From the NCBI GenBank assembly GCA_963792855.1, contig CAWBXZ010000006.1, forward strand, positions 424,629 through 488,628: a stretch of DNA of 64,000 nt, written 5' to 3'. Under the pieces are notes generated by a model. The model had not been told where the DNA came from. It worked only from the letters and a program-made list of their open reading frames with translations, and made no database searches. Made by a program: the position numbers and the translations under genes. The first letter of the stretch is position 1; each line of letters begins with the position of its first letter. Of the stretch, positions 1 through 8,610 are shown in pieces. This stretch comes from SG8-40 sp963792855 (GTDB taxonomy: Bacteria; Pseudomonadota; Gammaproteobacteria; Burkholderiales; Eutrophovitaceae).

Positions 1-270
1 CGGCGAATGTTCGATCGCCTTCTGCACCTCTGCATCCTTGAAGCGGCGGCCGATCAACCGCTTGATCGCGAACAGCGTGTTTTTCGGGTTGGTCACCGCC
101 TGGCGTTTTGCCGGCGCGCCAACCAATACCTCGCCATCTTCCGTGTAGGCAACGATCGAAGGGGTCGTGCGAGCGCCTTCGGCATTTTCGATGACTTTAG
201 CCTGGCCGCTCTCCATCACTGCTACGCAGGAGTTGGTGGTGCCGAGGTCAATTCCGATAATTTTTCCCAT
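1..270 (-). CDS. dnaK: Chaperone DnaK (Hsp70), N-terminal part only
   Basis: The reverse strand encodes the first 90 residues of DnaK and the gene runs off the left edge. It begins MGKIIGIDLGTTNSCVAVME, the Hsp70 phosphate-1 loop, and continues through the GARTTPSIVAY and NPKNTLFAIKRLIGRRF segments of the ATPase domain. DnaK is the ATP-dependent cytoplasmic chaperone that works with GrpE and DnaJ. It lies 70 bp downstream of grpE on the same strand, so both probably share the sigma32 promoter in front of grpE. No separate promoter was recognised in the 70-bp gap. The ATP-binding start is unmistakable; substrate-binding domain and gene end lie outside the window. Confidence 0.98.
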   Translation of the reverse strand, partial: MGKIIGIDLGTTNSCVAVMESGQAKVIENAEGARTTPSIVAYTEDGEVLVGAPAKRQAVTNPKNTLFAIKRLIGRRFKDAEVQKAIEHSP

Positions 271-340
271 GATTTGTCCTTTTGGTCCTCAATCCGAAAT
301 GTGTCGTTGCCTTGTTAAGTCAGGGTACGGCAGTGCTTTT

Positions 341-943
341 TCAAGACTCTTTGGGCTTGGCTACGCTGACCATGGCCGGCCTTACCAGGCGCTCGTTCAA
401 CTCGTAGCCCTTTTGAAACACGCTGACGATGCTGTTTGCCGGGGCGTCGGACTCGACAGTGTTCATCGCCTGATGCTTGTGAGGATCCAGCATCTCCCCT
501 AAGGGATTGATTTCTTTTATGTTTGCCTTTTCGAAGGCGGCGGCGAGCTGCTTCAGCGTCAGCTCTACGCCACTTTTCAGCGATTCGAGCGTGAGGTTCG
601 GGATCGCCAGGGCGGCTTCCAGGCTGTCGCGCACCGGCAATAGTTCTTGCGCAAAACCCTCCAGTGCGAACTTGTGGGCGTTGGCGACGTCGATTTGCGC
701 GCGCTTTCGCACGTTTTCGGTTTCGGCCTTGGCTCTTAGCCAGGCGTCGTGGTGTTCCTGTGCGGCCAGTTCGGCCGCCTTGAGGAGCTCTCCAGGGCTG
801 GGCATGACATCGGGCTCGGCATGACCGCCGGCTCGCCGTCCAGACGCAGCGCCGGCGGCGTCATCGGCTGGCGTTCGGTTTTCGGCGCCGGGATTGTTCG
901 AGTCCGGGTCTTTCGATTCGATGGTCCGGTCCTGTTCCTGCAT
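341..943 (-). CDS. grpE: Nucleotide exchange factor GrpE
   Basis: GrpE (200 aa) releases ADP from DnaK and so resets the chaperone cycle. The N-terminal third is acidic and low complexity (EQDRTIESKDPDSNNPG), as is usual. It is followed by the long dimer helix (AAELAAQEHHDAWLRAKAE, then ENVRKRAQIDVANAHKFALE) and the C-terminal beta domain ending in NERLVRPAMVSVAK, the family signature region. I chose the ATG at 943 because GGAGGA lies four bases upstream; an in-frame TTG at 955 would sit inside that ribosome-binding site. grpE precedes dnaK as in many proteobacteria and follows a good sigma32 promoter. Confidence 0.97.
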   Translation of the reverse strand: MQEQDRTIESKDPDSNNPGAENRTPADDAAGAASGRRAGGHAEPDVMPSPGELLKAAELAAQEHHDAWLRAKAETENVRKRAQIDVANAHKFALEGFAQELLPVRDSLEAALAIPNLTLESLKSGVELTLKQLAAAFEKANIKEINPLGEMLDPHKHQAMNTVESDAPANSIVSVFQKGYELNERLVRPAMVSVAKPKES

Positions 944-974
944 GAAGTCCTCCAATCCTTTTCAAGCTAGTTTT

Positions 975-1002
975 TATTGGGGACGGATTGCCGGATTTCA
1001 AG
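975..1002 (-). promoter_or_regulatory. Sigma32 (RpoH) heat-shock promoter of grpE-dnaK
   Basis: Read on the reverse strand, CTTGAAA (1002-996) is followed after 13 bases by CCCCAATA (982-975). This matches the RpoH consensus CTTGAAA / CCCCAT-T in both boxes and spacing. It lies about 32 bases before the grpE start. The same architecture with the same 13-base spacer precedes htpG at 43611. Confidence 0.85.
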
Positions 1003-1148
1003 GCCTTTCCGGTGTCAAATCCCATTTTTATCGGAATTCATGCGTATTTCGGAATTCCTGATTGCGGCCGCTTATACTCTGGCTTGCGTCGGGGTGTCGT
1101 GGGAGTGCCCGTCAGGCTGGCGCCACCCCTGAGTTTAGTGAGAGCGAG

Positions 1149-1721
1149 ATGAAAGCACGGTTTGTTTTTCTACTTTTTGTTCTGGCCGTCTGTGCCGGAG
1201 TTGCACATGCCGAGCCGGTGGCCCGGATCGGTTCCAGCTATTACTACATCGAAGGCGCTTCGGCGCTGGTGCTGACCGCGCAGATGGACAATAAAGGACC
1301 GGTCGGCCCGGATGGGCGGCGCCACCCGGCACTTACCAAGTGGGACGTCCAGTGGCGGTTCCGGCACAACATGCTGGGCGGAGCCTGCAAAATGGAGAAG
1401 GTTTCCGTAATGGTCGGTGTGACCTCGATTCGGCCGCGTTGGCGCGGCGAAAAAGAAGGCGCTGCGCAGTTGCGCGAGCGCTGGGGTGAACTGGTGAAAG
1501 CGGTCGATCGCAACGTGGCATTCCACAAGAAGCAGGCGCTCGAGGCTGGCCAGAAAATCGAAGCAGCGCTGAATGGCCTCGATCCGACCGGAAATTGCGA
1601 AGCGCTGACCGTCGACGCCAACGAGGCCGCAACGGCGATTCTCGAGGAATACAAGGCGGTGAGCCGCAATTACAACGAACGGACTGACTACGGCCGAAAG
1701 GACGGCCTGAGTCTGATCTGA
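1149..1721 (+). CDS. Secreted DUF922-like protein, probable protease-fold pseudoenzyme
   Basis: A 190-aa exported protein with a clear Sec signal peptide, MKARFVFLLFVLAVCAGVAHA. The mature part (YYIEGASALVLTAQMDNKGP, then TKWDVQWRF, a Cys-containing strand, SVMVGVTSIRPRWR and a Trp helix) resembles the DUF922 family of predicted secreted zinc proteases, recognised from memory. Where that family has an HExxH helix, this protein reads FHKKQALEAG: one His remains but Glu and the second His are absent, so zinc peptidase activity is doubtful. I chose the internal ATG at 1149, preceded by GAGAGCGAG, because it starts the signal peptide; an upstream extension from 1062 would bury it. It converges on hemH. 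A weak TATACT box sits at 1073. Confidence 0.72.
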   Translation: MKARFVFLLFVLAVCAGVAHAEPVARIGSSYYYIEGASALVLTAQMDNKGPVGPDGRRHPALTKWDVQWRFRHNMLGGACKMEKVSVMVGVTSIRPRWRGEKEGAAQLRERWGELVKAVDRNVAFHKKQALEAGQKIEAALNGLDPTGNCEALTVDANEAATAILEEYKAVSRNYNERTDYGRKDGLSLI

Positions 1722-1770
1722 TCGTCTCGAGCGAATGTCGCGCCCGGCGTGCTCCAGCGCGCGGGGACGT

Positions 1771-1810
1771 GTTTTGGTAGTACCAGCAGTGCTGGCGCGT
1801 CGACCAAAAC
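1771..1810. terminator. Stem-loop between convergent DUF922-like gene and hemH
   Basis: GTTTTGGT (1771-1778) pairs with ACCAAAAC (1803-1810) around an inner CCAGC/GCTGG hairpin. The A/T flanks could act as a terminator in both directions, fitting its place between two converging genes. Confidence 0.6.
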
Positions 1811-1824
1811 TGCGTTAACAGGCC

Positions 1825-2928
1825 CTAGTTGGCAGCGCCCAGTTTCCTGGCTCGCTCCGCGCTCAGTTGCGCATCGCGCTCTGCTTTGCCGCGATCATGG
1901 TCGCTGCTCGCCCAGCCGTGCAGGTTATCGGCGACGATTCGCGCCATTGCCTGTATCCACTCGTGGCGCTCGTTCAGACATGGAATGTGGCGAAACGACT
2001 TGCCCCCGGCTTTCAGGAATGCCGACTTGTTCTCGATTGCGATCTCCTCGAGGGTTTCGAGGCAGTCGGCAACGAATCCAGGGCAAAACACGTCGATGCG
2101 CTTGGTCTTCGCTTTGCCAAGCCGCTTCATGGTATCGATCGTATATGGCTTGAGCCACTCGGCGCGCCCGAATCGCGACTGGAATGTGGTGATGACCATG
2201 TCCGGATCGACGCCGAGTTCCTGCGTCAGCAGTCTGGCGGTCTTGTGGCACTCGCAGTGGTACGGGTCGCCCTTGTCCAGACTGAATCTTGGCACTCCGT
2301 GGAATGACAGCACCAGCTTGTCCGGCTTGCCGTTTTCCGTCCAGTGCTGGTTGATCTGTGTCGCCAGTGCCGAAATGTATGCGGGATGATCGTGAAAATG
2401 CTTGACGATCCGTATTGCCGGCACGTTACGCATCTTGCTCACAGCGGCGAACACGGCGTCGTAAACGCTCGCGGTGGTACTCGCCGCATACTGTGGATAG
2501 AGGGGAAGCACCAGTATCCGGTCGCAACCCGCAGCGCGCAGTTCAGTCATTACGCTTTCAACCGAAGGTGAGCCGTAACGCATCGCCCACGCCACCGTGT
2601 GCGGGCTCTTGATTCGATCACCAAGGTAGCCTCTGAGCAGCAGGGTTTGTTTCTCGGTGTGCACGCGCAATGGCGAGCCCTCGCCGGTCCAGATCGAGGC
2701 GTATTTCTCAGCCGACTTCCTGGGCCGGGTATTGAGGATGATGCCGTTGAGAATCAGCCACCACACCGGTCGTGGGATCTCCACCACGCGCGGGTCGGAC
2801 AGAAATTCTTTCAGGTAGCGGCGAACGGCTTTCGCCGTGGCCGAAGCCGGCGTGCCGAGGTTGACGAGCAACACTCCGGTACGCGCGATGCTGCCGTGCT
2901 CATATTCAGGTTCGTTAGCGTATGGCAT
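1825..2928 (-). CDS. hemH: Ferrochelatase
   Basis: HemH inserts Fe(II) into protoporphyrin IX, the last step of protoheme synthesis, in the cytosol or at the membrane face. The 367-aa product has the family layout: N-terminal GVLLVNLGTPASAT, central GSPSVESVMTELRAAG and LVLPLYPQYAAST, the catalytic-His motif LSFHGVPRFS, TTFQSRFGRAEWLKPYT and the C-terminal CPGFVADCLETLEEIAIEN. There is no C-terminal membrane anchor. It follows hrcA on the same strand with a 64-bp gap. Its TAG stop is embedded in a short motif, TAGGGCCTGTTAAC, seen again at the htpG stop. Confidence 0.97.
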   Translation of the reverse strand: MPYANEPEYEHGSIARTGVLLVNLGTPASATAKAVRRYLKEFLSDPRVVEIPRPVWWLILNGIILNTRPRKSAEKYASIWTGEGSPLRVHTEKQTLLLRGYLGDRIKSPHTVAWAMRYGSPSVESVMTELRAAGCDRILVLPLYPQYAASTTASVYDAVFAAVSKMRNVPAIRIVKHFHDHPAYISALATQINQHWTENGKPDKLVLSFHGVPRFSLDKGDPYHCECHKTARLLTQELGVDPDMVITTFQSRFGRAEWLKPYTIDTMKRLGKAKTKRIDVFCPGFVADCLETLEEIAIENKSAFLKAGGKSFRHIPCLNERHEWIQAMARIVADNLHGWASSDHDRGKAERDAQLSAERARKLGAAN

Positions 2929-2992
2929 GTGTCATTTAACCGGACCGCATGTGTCTGGCCGGGATCAGGGGGTCCGTTCGTAGCAGGGCAGG

Positions 2993-4012
2993 TCAGTGTT
3001 GCGACAACGCACCCGATAGCAGCTTGGCTGTGATGTCGACAATCGGGATCACGCGCTCGTACGCCATGCGCGTCGGTCCGATCACGCCTACTGTACCGAC
3101 GACCTGCCCGTCGACCTCATAGGGCGCAGTGACAACGCTGCACTCATCCAGCGGTACGAGGCCCGAATCGCCGCCAATGAAAATCTGTACGCCATGCGCC
3201 CGGTCGCCGATGTCGAGCAGTTGCAGAATGCCGGTTTTCTGCTCGAACATGTCGAACAGACGCCGCAGGCTTTGCATGTTCGACGACAGATCGTGAATGT
3301 GCAAAAGGTTGTTTTCGCCGGACAGGACGTAACCTTCGCCCGTTTCGTTTGCCGCCTCTTTGCCGGCATCTATCGCCAGCGTCATCAGTTGCGACATGTT
3401 CTCGCGCAGTTGCTCGAGCTCATCGTGCAGGCGCGCCTTGATCTCGTCGAAAGTCAGCCCGGTGTAGTGGCGATTGAGGAAGTTGCCTGCCTCGATCAGT
3501 TCCGAGGCGCTGTAGGCGCGGTCTGCCTGGAGAATGCGGTTCTGGACGTCGCCGTCGGGAGTGACGATGATCAGCAACAGGCGCTTTTCCGACAAGCCGA
3601 CGAATTCGATATGGCGAAACGCCATGCTGGAACGCTGCGGCGCCTTGACTACGCCGGCAAAGCTGGTCAGGTCAGAAAGCACATGCGAGGCGGACGTAAC
3701 CAGTTTGCGCGTGCTGTCCGGTTGCAACTGGCCTTCGAGTTGGTGCACTGCGACCGAGTCGAGGGGCTTCACCGTCAACAAGGTGTCGACGAAAAACCGG
3801 TACCCTCTCGGTGTCGGTATCCGGCCGGCCGACGTATGCGGACTGGAGATGTATCCCATTTCCTCCAGGTCTGCCATGATGTTGCGAATGCTGGCCGGGC
3901 TGAGGTCGAGGCCGGAGAAACGGGCAAGAGCCCGCGAGCCGACCGGTTGACCGTCAGAGATATGACGCTCGATCAGGGACTTAAGGAGTATCCTCGCTCG
4001 TTCACTCAGCAT
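2993..4012 (-). CDS. hrcA: Heat-inducible transcription repressor HrcA
   Basis: HrcA (339 aa) binds CIRCE operators (TTAGCACTC-N9-GAGTGCTAA) and represses class I heat-shock genes such as groESL. The N-terminal winged helix (LSERARILLKSLIERHI, then GSRALARFSGLDLSPASIRN) and the MADLEEMGYISSPHTSAGR segment are diagnostic. The rest is the GAF-like dimerisation domain ending in GPTRMAYERVIPIVDITA. It is divergent from nadK. I looked for a CIRCE element near hrcA, grpE and htpG and found none, so its targets probably lie elsewhere. The grpE and htpG promoters here look sigma32-driven instead. Confidence 0.97.
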   Translation of the reverse strand: MLSERARILLKSLIERHISDGQPVGSRALARFSGLDLSPASIRNIMADLEEMGYISSPHTSAGRIPTPRGYRFFVDTLLTVKPLDSVAVHQLEGQLQPDSTRKLVTSASHVLSDLTSFAGVVKAPQRSSMAFRHIEFVGLSEKRLLLIIVTPDGDVQNRILQADRAYSASELIEAGNFLNRHYTGLTFDEIKARLHDELEQLRENMSQLMTLAIDAGKEAANETGEGYVLSGENNLLHIHDLSSNMQSLRRLFDMFEQKTGILQLLDIGDRAHGVQIFIGGDSGLVPLDECSVVTAPYEVDGQVVGTVGVIGPTRMAYERVIPIVDITAKLLSGALSQH

Positions 4013-4104
4013 GATGGCTATTCTACAAAGCTTTTGTGCGATTCTGTCTTCCCGCCCGGTTCATCGCGGGCGTCATTTGCGAAGTATGCTTTAATTTCAC
4101 GGAA

Positions 4105-4974
4105 ATGAGTTTATTCAAATCTGTTGCGCTGATCGGCAAGTACAAGAGCCCGGAAATCGCGGAGCCGTTGCTCAAGCTTGGGAGCTTTCTGGCGCAACGT
4201 GGCGTTTCCGTCAAGCTCGACACCCTTACCGCGGAGCATATCGGCCATAACGATCACGCGGTAGCCAGCCTCGACGAAATCGGCGCCACCTGCGAACTCG
4301 CAGTTGTGATTGGCGGCGACGGCACGATGCTGAATATTGCCCGCACGTTCGCGCCGTATGATGTCGCTCTGGTCGGCGTCAACCAGGGAAGGCTCGGCTT
4401 CCTGACCGACCTCTCAATGGAGACCATGACCGAAAGCATCGGTTCCATACTCGATGGCGATTTCGTCACCGAGTCCCGGATGCTGCTCGAGTCGGAGGTT
4501 GTGTTTGATGATCAGCCCGGACGCAAGGTGCTGGCGTTCAATGATGTGTCCATCAACAAGGGTGCCGACGGCAGCCTGATCGAGATCGAAGTGCACATTG
4601 ACGGGCGCTTCGTCTACAACCTTCGTTCCGATGGTTTGATCGTGGCCAGTCCGACCGGGTCCACAGCCTACGCTTTGTCTTCGGGCGGACCCATTCTTCA
4701 CCCCGGACTGAACTGCATCGCGCTGGTGCCGGTCAGTCCGCACACGCTTTCCAATCGCCCGATCGTTGTCGGCGGCGATTCCGCAATCGAGATCACGATG
4801 CACAAATCGGTGGACGCGCGGGTGCATTTTGACAGCCATTCCCATTACGAGCTGGCCGAAGGAAACCGGATCATCGTGCGCCGCTGCCCTTATCCGATTC
4901 GTCTTCTGCACCCGCCGGAACATAACTATTACCATATGCTCCGTGAAAAACTCCACTGGAGTGAAACACTCTAG
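4105..4974 (+). CDS. nadK: NAD kinase
   Basis: NadK phosphorylates NAD to NADP using ATP or polyphosphate. The 289-aa product has the GGDGT motif (VVIGGDGTMLNIAR), GVNQGRLGFL, the conserved NDV region (FNDVSINKG) and the glycine-rich SPTGSTAYALSSGGP. The start at 4105 gives MSLFKSVALIGKYKSPE, the usual beginning; the open frame continues 23 codons upstream without family character. It diverges from hrcA across a 92-bp gap and is followed 11 bp later by recN, a common pairing in proteobacteria. Confidence 0.97.
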   Translation: MSLFKSVALIGKYKSPEIAEPLLKLGSFLAQRGVSVKLDTLTAEHIGHNDHAVASLDEIGATCELAVVIGGDGTMLNIARTFAPYDVALVGVNQGRLGFLTDLSMETMTESIGSILDGDFVTESRMLLESEVVFDDQPGRKVLAFNDVSINKGADGSLIEIEVHIDGRFVYNLRSDGLIVASPTGSTAYALSSGGPILHPGLNCIALVPVSPHTLSNRPIVVGGDSAIEITMHKSVDARVHFDSHSHYELAEGNRIIVRRCPYPIRLLHPPEHNYYHMLREKLHWSETL

Positions 4975-4985
4975 TTTCCCGTACC

Positions 4986-6641
4986 GTGCTCTGCCGCCTG
5001 GACATTCGCGATTTCGTGCTGGTCGATCGCCTCGCACTGGAATTTGACAAGGGTTTTACCGTTCTCAGCGGTGAGACCGGCGCTGGCAAATCCATCATGA
5101 TCGATGCGCTGGCAATGGTGCTCGGAGAGCGCGGCGACGCCAGTCTGGTGAGGCAGGGCTGCGACAAGGCCGAGATCAGCGCCGAGTTCGCTTTGTCAGA
5201 CAACGCGCCCGCGCAGGCATTTCTGGATGACAACGAGCTTTCCGAAGATGCGCAGTGTTTGCTTCGACGCGTGATCGACACATCGGGTCGTTCACGGGCA
5301 TGGATTAACGGCAGGCCGGTGACGATGCAACAGCTTCGCGCGCTCGGAGATCTTCTCGTCGATATTCACGGCCAGCACGAGCATCAATCCTTGTCGAGGC
5401 CGCAGTCGCAGCGCAGCCTGCTCGATGCCTACGCGGGGGCAACACAAGCGGCCCGGCAGGTGGCCGATGCATGGGCCGCCTGGCAGACGGCAAAACGCAA
5501 GCGCGCCGCGGCCCAGAACGATGCCGAATCGGTCGCACGCGAGCGCGAGCAGCTGGAGTGGCAAATCAGCGAGCTCGAGGCGCTGGCTTTTCGCGACGAT
5601 GAATGGCGCGAGATTTCTGCCGAGCAAACACGGCTTGCCCACTCAGCAAGCCTTGTCGAGGCGGCCGACTTTGCCATGCAGATGTTGTCCGACGATGATG
5701 CGGCGGCGCTCGCGACGGTGTCGGGCGTGTGTTCGAAACTCGGCGCTCTGGTTGATTACGATCCCGGCCTGCGTGAGATCCTGGACACGCTGGATGGCGC
5801 GCGAATACAGCTGCAGGAATCGGTCTACAGCCTCCGGCATTACCAGCAGCGGCTCGACGTCGACCCGCAGCGGCTGCGCGAAGTCAACGACCGGCTCGAT
5901 GCCATCCACACTGCGGCGAGAAAATACCGGACCGCTCCAGAGCAGCTGCCGGCTTTGCTCGAAGACTCGAAGCGGCGATTCGATGAGCTGTCGACAAGTC
6001 TCGACGCGGAAGCGCTGCGGAAGCAGGAGTTGGAAGCGCGCGAAGCCTGCCTTAAGCTTGCGTCCGGGTTGTCGGCCAGCAGAACGAAAGCCGGTCGCAA
6101 ACTGTCGAGCAAGGTCACCGACGCAATGCAGAAGCTGGCGATGCAGGGCGGTGTGTTCGAGGTTGTTCTGAGCAGTCTCGAAGAATGCGCATCGTACGGG
6201 CTCGAGCAGGTCGAATTCCGCGTTGCCGGGCATGCAGGGTCGCCGCCACGCGCTCTTTCGAAAGTGGCTTCAGGCGGTGAGTTGTCAAGAATATCGCTGG
6301 CAATAGAAACGGTAACGCTGGAAATCGCACAGGTGCCAACGCTGATATTTGACGAGGTTGACGTGGGCATCGGTGGCGGTGTCGCGGAAATCGTTGGCCG
6401 CATGCTCAAGTCGCTGGGCAGCCGTCATCAGGTCATGTGTGTTACGCACCTGCCGCAAGTGGCGGCCAGTGCCGCACGGCACCTGCGGGTTTCGAAACAA
6501 GTGGGCGACGGCGGTGCTGCGAGCACGGTCGAGTTGCTCGGCGACAAGGGCCGGGTCGAGGAAATCGCGCGCATGCTCGGCGGTGTCAAGATCACGGACA
6601 CGACGCGAAAACATGCGGCCGAGCTTCTCGCCAACGCCTGA
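4986..6641 (+). CDS. recN: DNA repair protein RecN
   Basis: RecN is an SMC-like ATPase that acts early in double-strand break repair. The 551-aa protein starts at a GTG (MLCRLDIRDFVLVDRLALEF). It has Walker A GETGAGKS at residues 29-36, a central coiled coil rich in Arg, Glu and Ala (about residues 150-370), then the ABC signature region ALSKVASGGELSRISLA, Walker B TLIFDEVDVGIGG and the VTHLPQVAA His-loop. It is 11 bp downstream of nadK and probably co-transcribed. Confidence 0.97.
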   Translation: MLCRLDIRDFVLVDRLALEFDKGFTVLSGETGAGKSIMIDALAMVLGERGDASLVRQGCDKAEISAEFALSDNAPAQAFLDDNELSEDAQCLLRRVIDTSGRSRAWINGRPVTMQQLRALGDLLVDIHGQHEHQSLSRPQSQRSLLDAYAGATQAARQVADAWAAWQTAKRKRAAAQNDAESVAREREQLEWQISELEALAFRDDEWREISAEQTRLAHSASLVEAADFAMQMLSDDDAAALATVSGVCSKLGALVDYDPGLREILDTLDGARIQLQESVYSLRHYQQRLDVDPQRLREVNDRLDAIHTAARKYRTAPEQLPALLEDSKRRFDELSTSLDAEALRKQELEAREACLKLASGLSASRTKAGRKLSSKVTDAMQKLAMQGGVFEVVLSSLEECASYGLEQVEFRVAGHAGSPPRALSKVASGGELSRISLAIETVTLEIAQVPTLIFDEVDVGIGGGVAEIVGRMLKSLGSRHQVMCVTHLPQVAASAARHLRVSKQVGDGGAASTVELLGDKGRVEEIARMLGGVKITDTTRKHAAELLANA

Positions 6642-6740
6642 TCGGCCACGCTCTTGATCGGGAATGTTCAGCCGTCGCCAGGTTTGATTGCAGCCGGCTT
6701 CAAATAGAGGGCCAGCTCGGGTTGACGGCGATGCCGGGTC

Positions 6741-7178
6741 TCAGCCGTCAGCCTTTTTCCTGTTTTCGCAGTCCGGCCGCAGGCAGTCGGCATAAAGCTG
6801 AAGCGAGTGCTCCTGTATGCTGAAACCCCGTTCCTTGGCTATCCGGGCCTGGCGCTTTTCAATTTCCGCGTCGTAGAACTCCTCGACATGCCCGCACTGC
6901 AGACAGACGAGATGGTCGTGGTGACCGCCTTGATCGAGTTCGAAGACGGCCTTGCCTGATTCGAAGTGATGCCGAATCAGCAGTCCTGCCTGCTCGAATT
7001 GTGTCAGTACCCGGTAGATGGTCGCGAGCCCGATCTCCATGCCTTCGTTGAGCAGCAGCTTGTAGACATCTTCTGCGGTCAGATGCCGCTCTTCGCTGTT
7101 CTCGAACAGGTTGAGAATCTTGAGGCGGGGCAGTGTCGCCTTCAGCCCAATGCTCTTCAGGTCTTGAGGCGTTGTCAT
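6741..7178 (-). CDS. fur: Ferric uptake regulator Fur
   Basis: Fur (145 aa) is the Fe(II)-responsive repressor of iron uptake genes. Visible are the winged helix (LPRLKILNLFENSEERHLTA, then GLATIYRVLTQFEQAGLL), the metal site HHDHLVCLQCGHVEEF with a CxxC, and a C-terminal CLRPDC that completes a structural zinc site. It is divergent from bamE, the conserved fur-omlA arrangement. I could not identify a convincing Fur box in the 96-bp divergent spacer, although TTATCATAT at about 7202 is AT-rich and could be a -10 or part-operator. Confidence 0.97.
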   Translation of the reverse strand: MTTPQDLKSIGLKATLPRLKILNLFENSEERHLTAEDVYKLLLNEGMEIGLATIYRVLTQFEQAGLLIRHHFESGKAVFELDQGGHHDHLVCLQCGHVEEFYDAEIEKRQARIAKERGFSIQEHSLQLYADCLRPDCENRKKADG

Positions 7179-7274
7179 TTGTCAACACACATGAACGAAT
7201 GACTTATCATATCGGCTTTGGATTGGATTGCCTACCGCATCGATCCCGGGCCCGATGCGCGTTGTGGACAAAAC

Positions 7275-7622
7275 ATGCGACTCATTTTGCTTCTTGTTCC
7301 CTTGCTGCTCTCGGCCTGTTTTCTGGCCCCGCACAAAATTGAAGTGCGGCAGGGCAATTATGTTGATCAGGAGATGGTGTCCAAGCTGAAGCTGGACATG
7401 ACTCGTGATCAGGTTCTTTTCGCCATGGGAACGCCGCTGGTGATAGACCCGTTTCACCCGGATAGATGGGATTACGTCTATCTCGTCGGCGAGCCGGGAG
7501 ATGTTGACCGGGAGCGAGGTGTTACGCTGGAGTTTGCTGACAACAAGCTCGTTCGTATCGGCGGCGACGTTGTTGTTGACGAGCAGGGCGTGCAGTTGCA
7601 GGTTAAAGCCGATACACAATAA
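7275..7622 (+). CDS. bamE: Outer membrane assembly lipoprotein BamE (SmpA/OmlA)
   Basis: A 115-aa lipoprotein of the BAM complex, which inserts beta-barrel proteins into the outer membrane. MRLILLLVPLLLSAC is a lipoprotein signal with lipobox LSAC. The mature part has the SmpA/OmlA core: QGNYVDQEMVSKLKLDMTRDQ with the usual MGTPLVIDPFHPDRWDYVY. I chose the ATG at 7275 because upstream in-frame codons encode no signal sequence. It diverges from fur and is followed by dapB after 44 bp. Confidence 0.95.
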   Translation: MRLILLLVPLLLSACFLAPHKIEVRQGNYVDQEMVSKLKLDMTRDQVLFAMGTPLVIDPFHPDRWDYVYLVGEPGDVDRERGVTLEFADNKLVRIGGDVVVDEQGVQLQVKADTQ

Positions 7623-7666
7623 ACCCCTATACGGCACCAGGCCGCCAGACTTTCAGTCGTTCAACG

Positions 7667-8473
7667 ATGCGCACACAACATATAGCTATAGCCGGCAGTT
7701 CCGGAAGAATGGGCCGGGCATTGCTGGAGGCCGTTGCCCAGTCCTCTGACTTTCGCCTCAAGGCCGCACTGGAGCATGCGGAAAGCCCCTTCGTTGGCAA
7801 GGACGCGGGCGAACTGATCGGGGCGCCGAACGGTGTCCGCATTTCTGATGATCTGGAAGCGGCGCTGTCCGGGTGCGACGTGCTGGTCGATTTCACACGC
7901 CCCGAAGGCACGATGAAGCACCTGGAGGTCTGCGAGCGCCACGGCGTCAGGATGGTGATCGGCACCACCGGCCTGAGCGAGGAAAACCGGGAACGCCTGG
8001 CCATAGCGGGCAGGAAGATGGCGATGGTGCTGGCGCCGAACATGAGCGTCGGCGTCAATCTCGTATTCAGGTTGCTTGATGTCGCGGCCCGGGTCCTTAA
8101 TGAAGGCTACGACATTGAAATTGTCGAAGCACATCATCGCCACAAGGTTGATGCGCCATCGGGAACGGCGTTGAGGATGGGCGAGGTGATCGCCGATGCC
8201 CTCGACAGGGACCTGAAATCCTGCGCCGTGTATGGCCGCGAAGGCGTGACCGGTGAGCGCAAGCCGTCGACAATCGGTTTCGCGACCATGCGCGGAGGCG
8301 ACATCGTCGGCGATCATACGGCGATGTTTGCCGGAATCGGCGAACGGGTCGAAATTACGCACAAGGCGTCCAGCCGGGCGACTTTTGCGCTCGGCGCGCT
8401 GCGCGCCGCCCGATTTCTGTCCGACAAGGACAGGGGTCTTTTCGATATGCAGGACGTGCTCGGTCTGGGCTGA
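7667..8473 (+). CDS. dapB: 4-hydroxy-tetrahydrodipicolinate reductase
   Basis: DapB reduces the dihydrodipicolinate precursor with NAD(P)H in the lysine and diaminopimelate pathway. The 268-aa product has the nucleotide-binding GSSGRMGRALLEA, VLVDFTRPEGTMKH, GTTGLSEENRE and the catalytic signature EAHHRHKVDAPSGTA. It lies downstream of bamE on the same strand. A hairpin 107 bp after the stop could end its transcript, although that hairpin is placed so as to affect carA too. Confidence 0.97.
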   Translation: MRTQHIAIAGSSGRMGRALLEAVAQSSDFRLKAALEHAESPFVGKDAGELIGAPNGVRISDDLEAALSGCDVLVDFTRPEGTMKHLEVCERHGVRMVIGTTGLSEENRERLAIAGRKMAMVLAPNMSVGVNLVFRLLDVAARVLNEGYDIEIVEAHHRHKVDAPSGTALRMGEVIADALDRDLKSCAVYGREGVTGERKPSTIGFATMRGGDIVGDHTAMFAGIGERVEITHKASSRATFALGALRAARFLSDKDRGLFDMQDVLGLG

Positions 8474-8538
8474 GCGGGGCCGTCAGCAGGCATCGGATGC
8501 GGTTTCGCCGGTTCGGGGGCTAACCTCTCGCTTCGACA

Positions 8539-8568
8539 TTGAAGCGATGGCAGGGTCAGGGCTATAAT
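8539..8568 (+). promoter_or_regulatory. carA: Predicted sigma70 promoter of carAB
   Basis: TTGAAG (8539-8544), an 18-base spacer and a perfect TATAAT (8563-8568). Transcription would begin near 8575, only a few bases before the perfect hairpin at 8581-8610 and about 107 bases before the carA start. Confidence 0.65.
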
Positions 8569-8580
8569 TGCGCCAACCTG

Positions 8581-8610
8581 AAAGCGGGAGGGGTTCGCCC
8601 CTCCCGCTTT
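8581..8610. terminator. Perfect hairpin in the dapB-carA gap: terminator or carAB leader attenuator
   Basis: AAAGCGGGAGGGG (8581-8593), a TTCG tetraloop, then CCCCTCCCGCTTT (8598-8610): a 13-bp stem with no mismatch and A/T-rich ends. It can stop dapB transcripts. Because it lies directly after the predicted carAB promoter it would also form at the very 5' end of the carAB leader, where it could attenuate transcription or stabilise the mRNA. Confidence 0.8.

Noticed and set aside
4013..4104. CIRCE operator between hrcA and nadK
   Set aside because: No TTAGCACTC/GAGTGCTAA pair or close variant could be found.
7179..7274. Fur box in the fur-bamE spacer
   Set aside because: Only a short AT-rich TTATCATAT; no convincing 19-bp inverted repeat.
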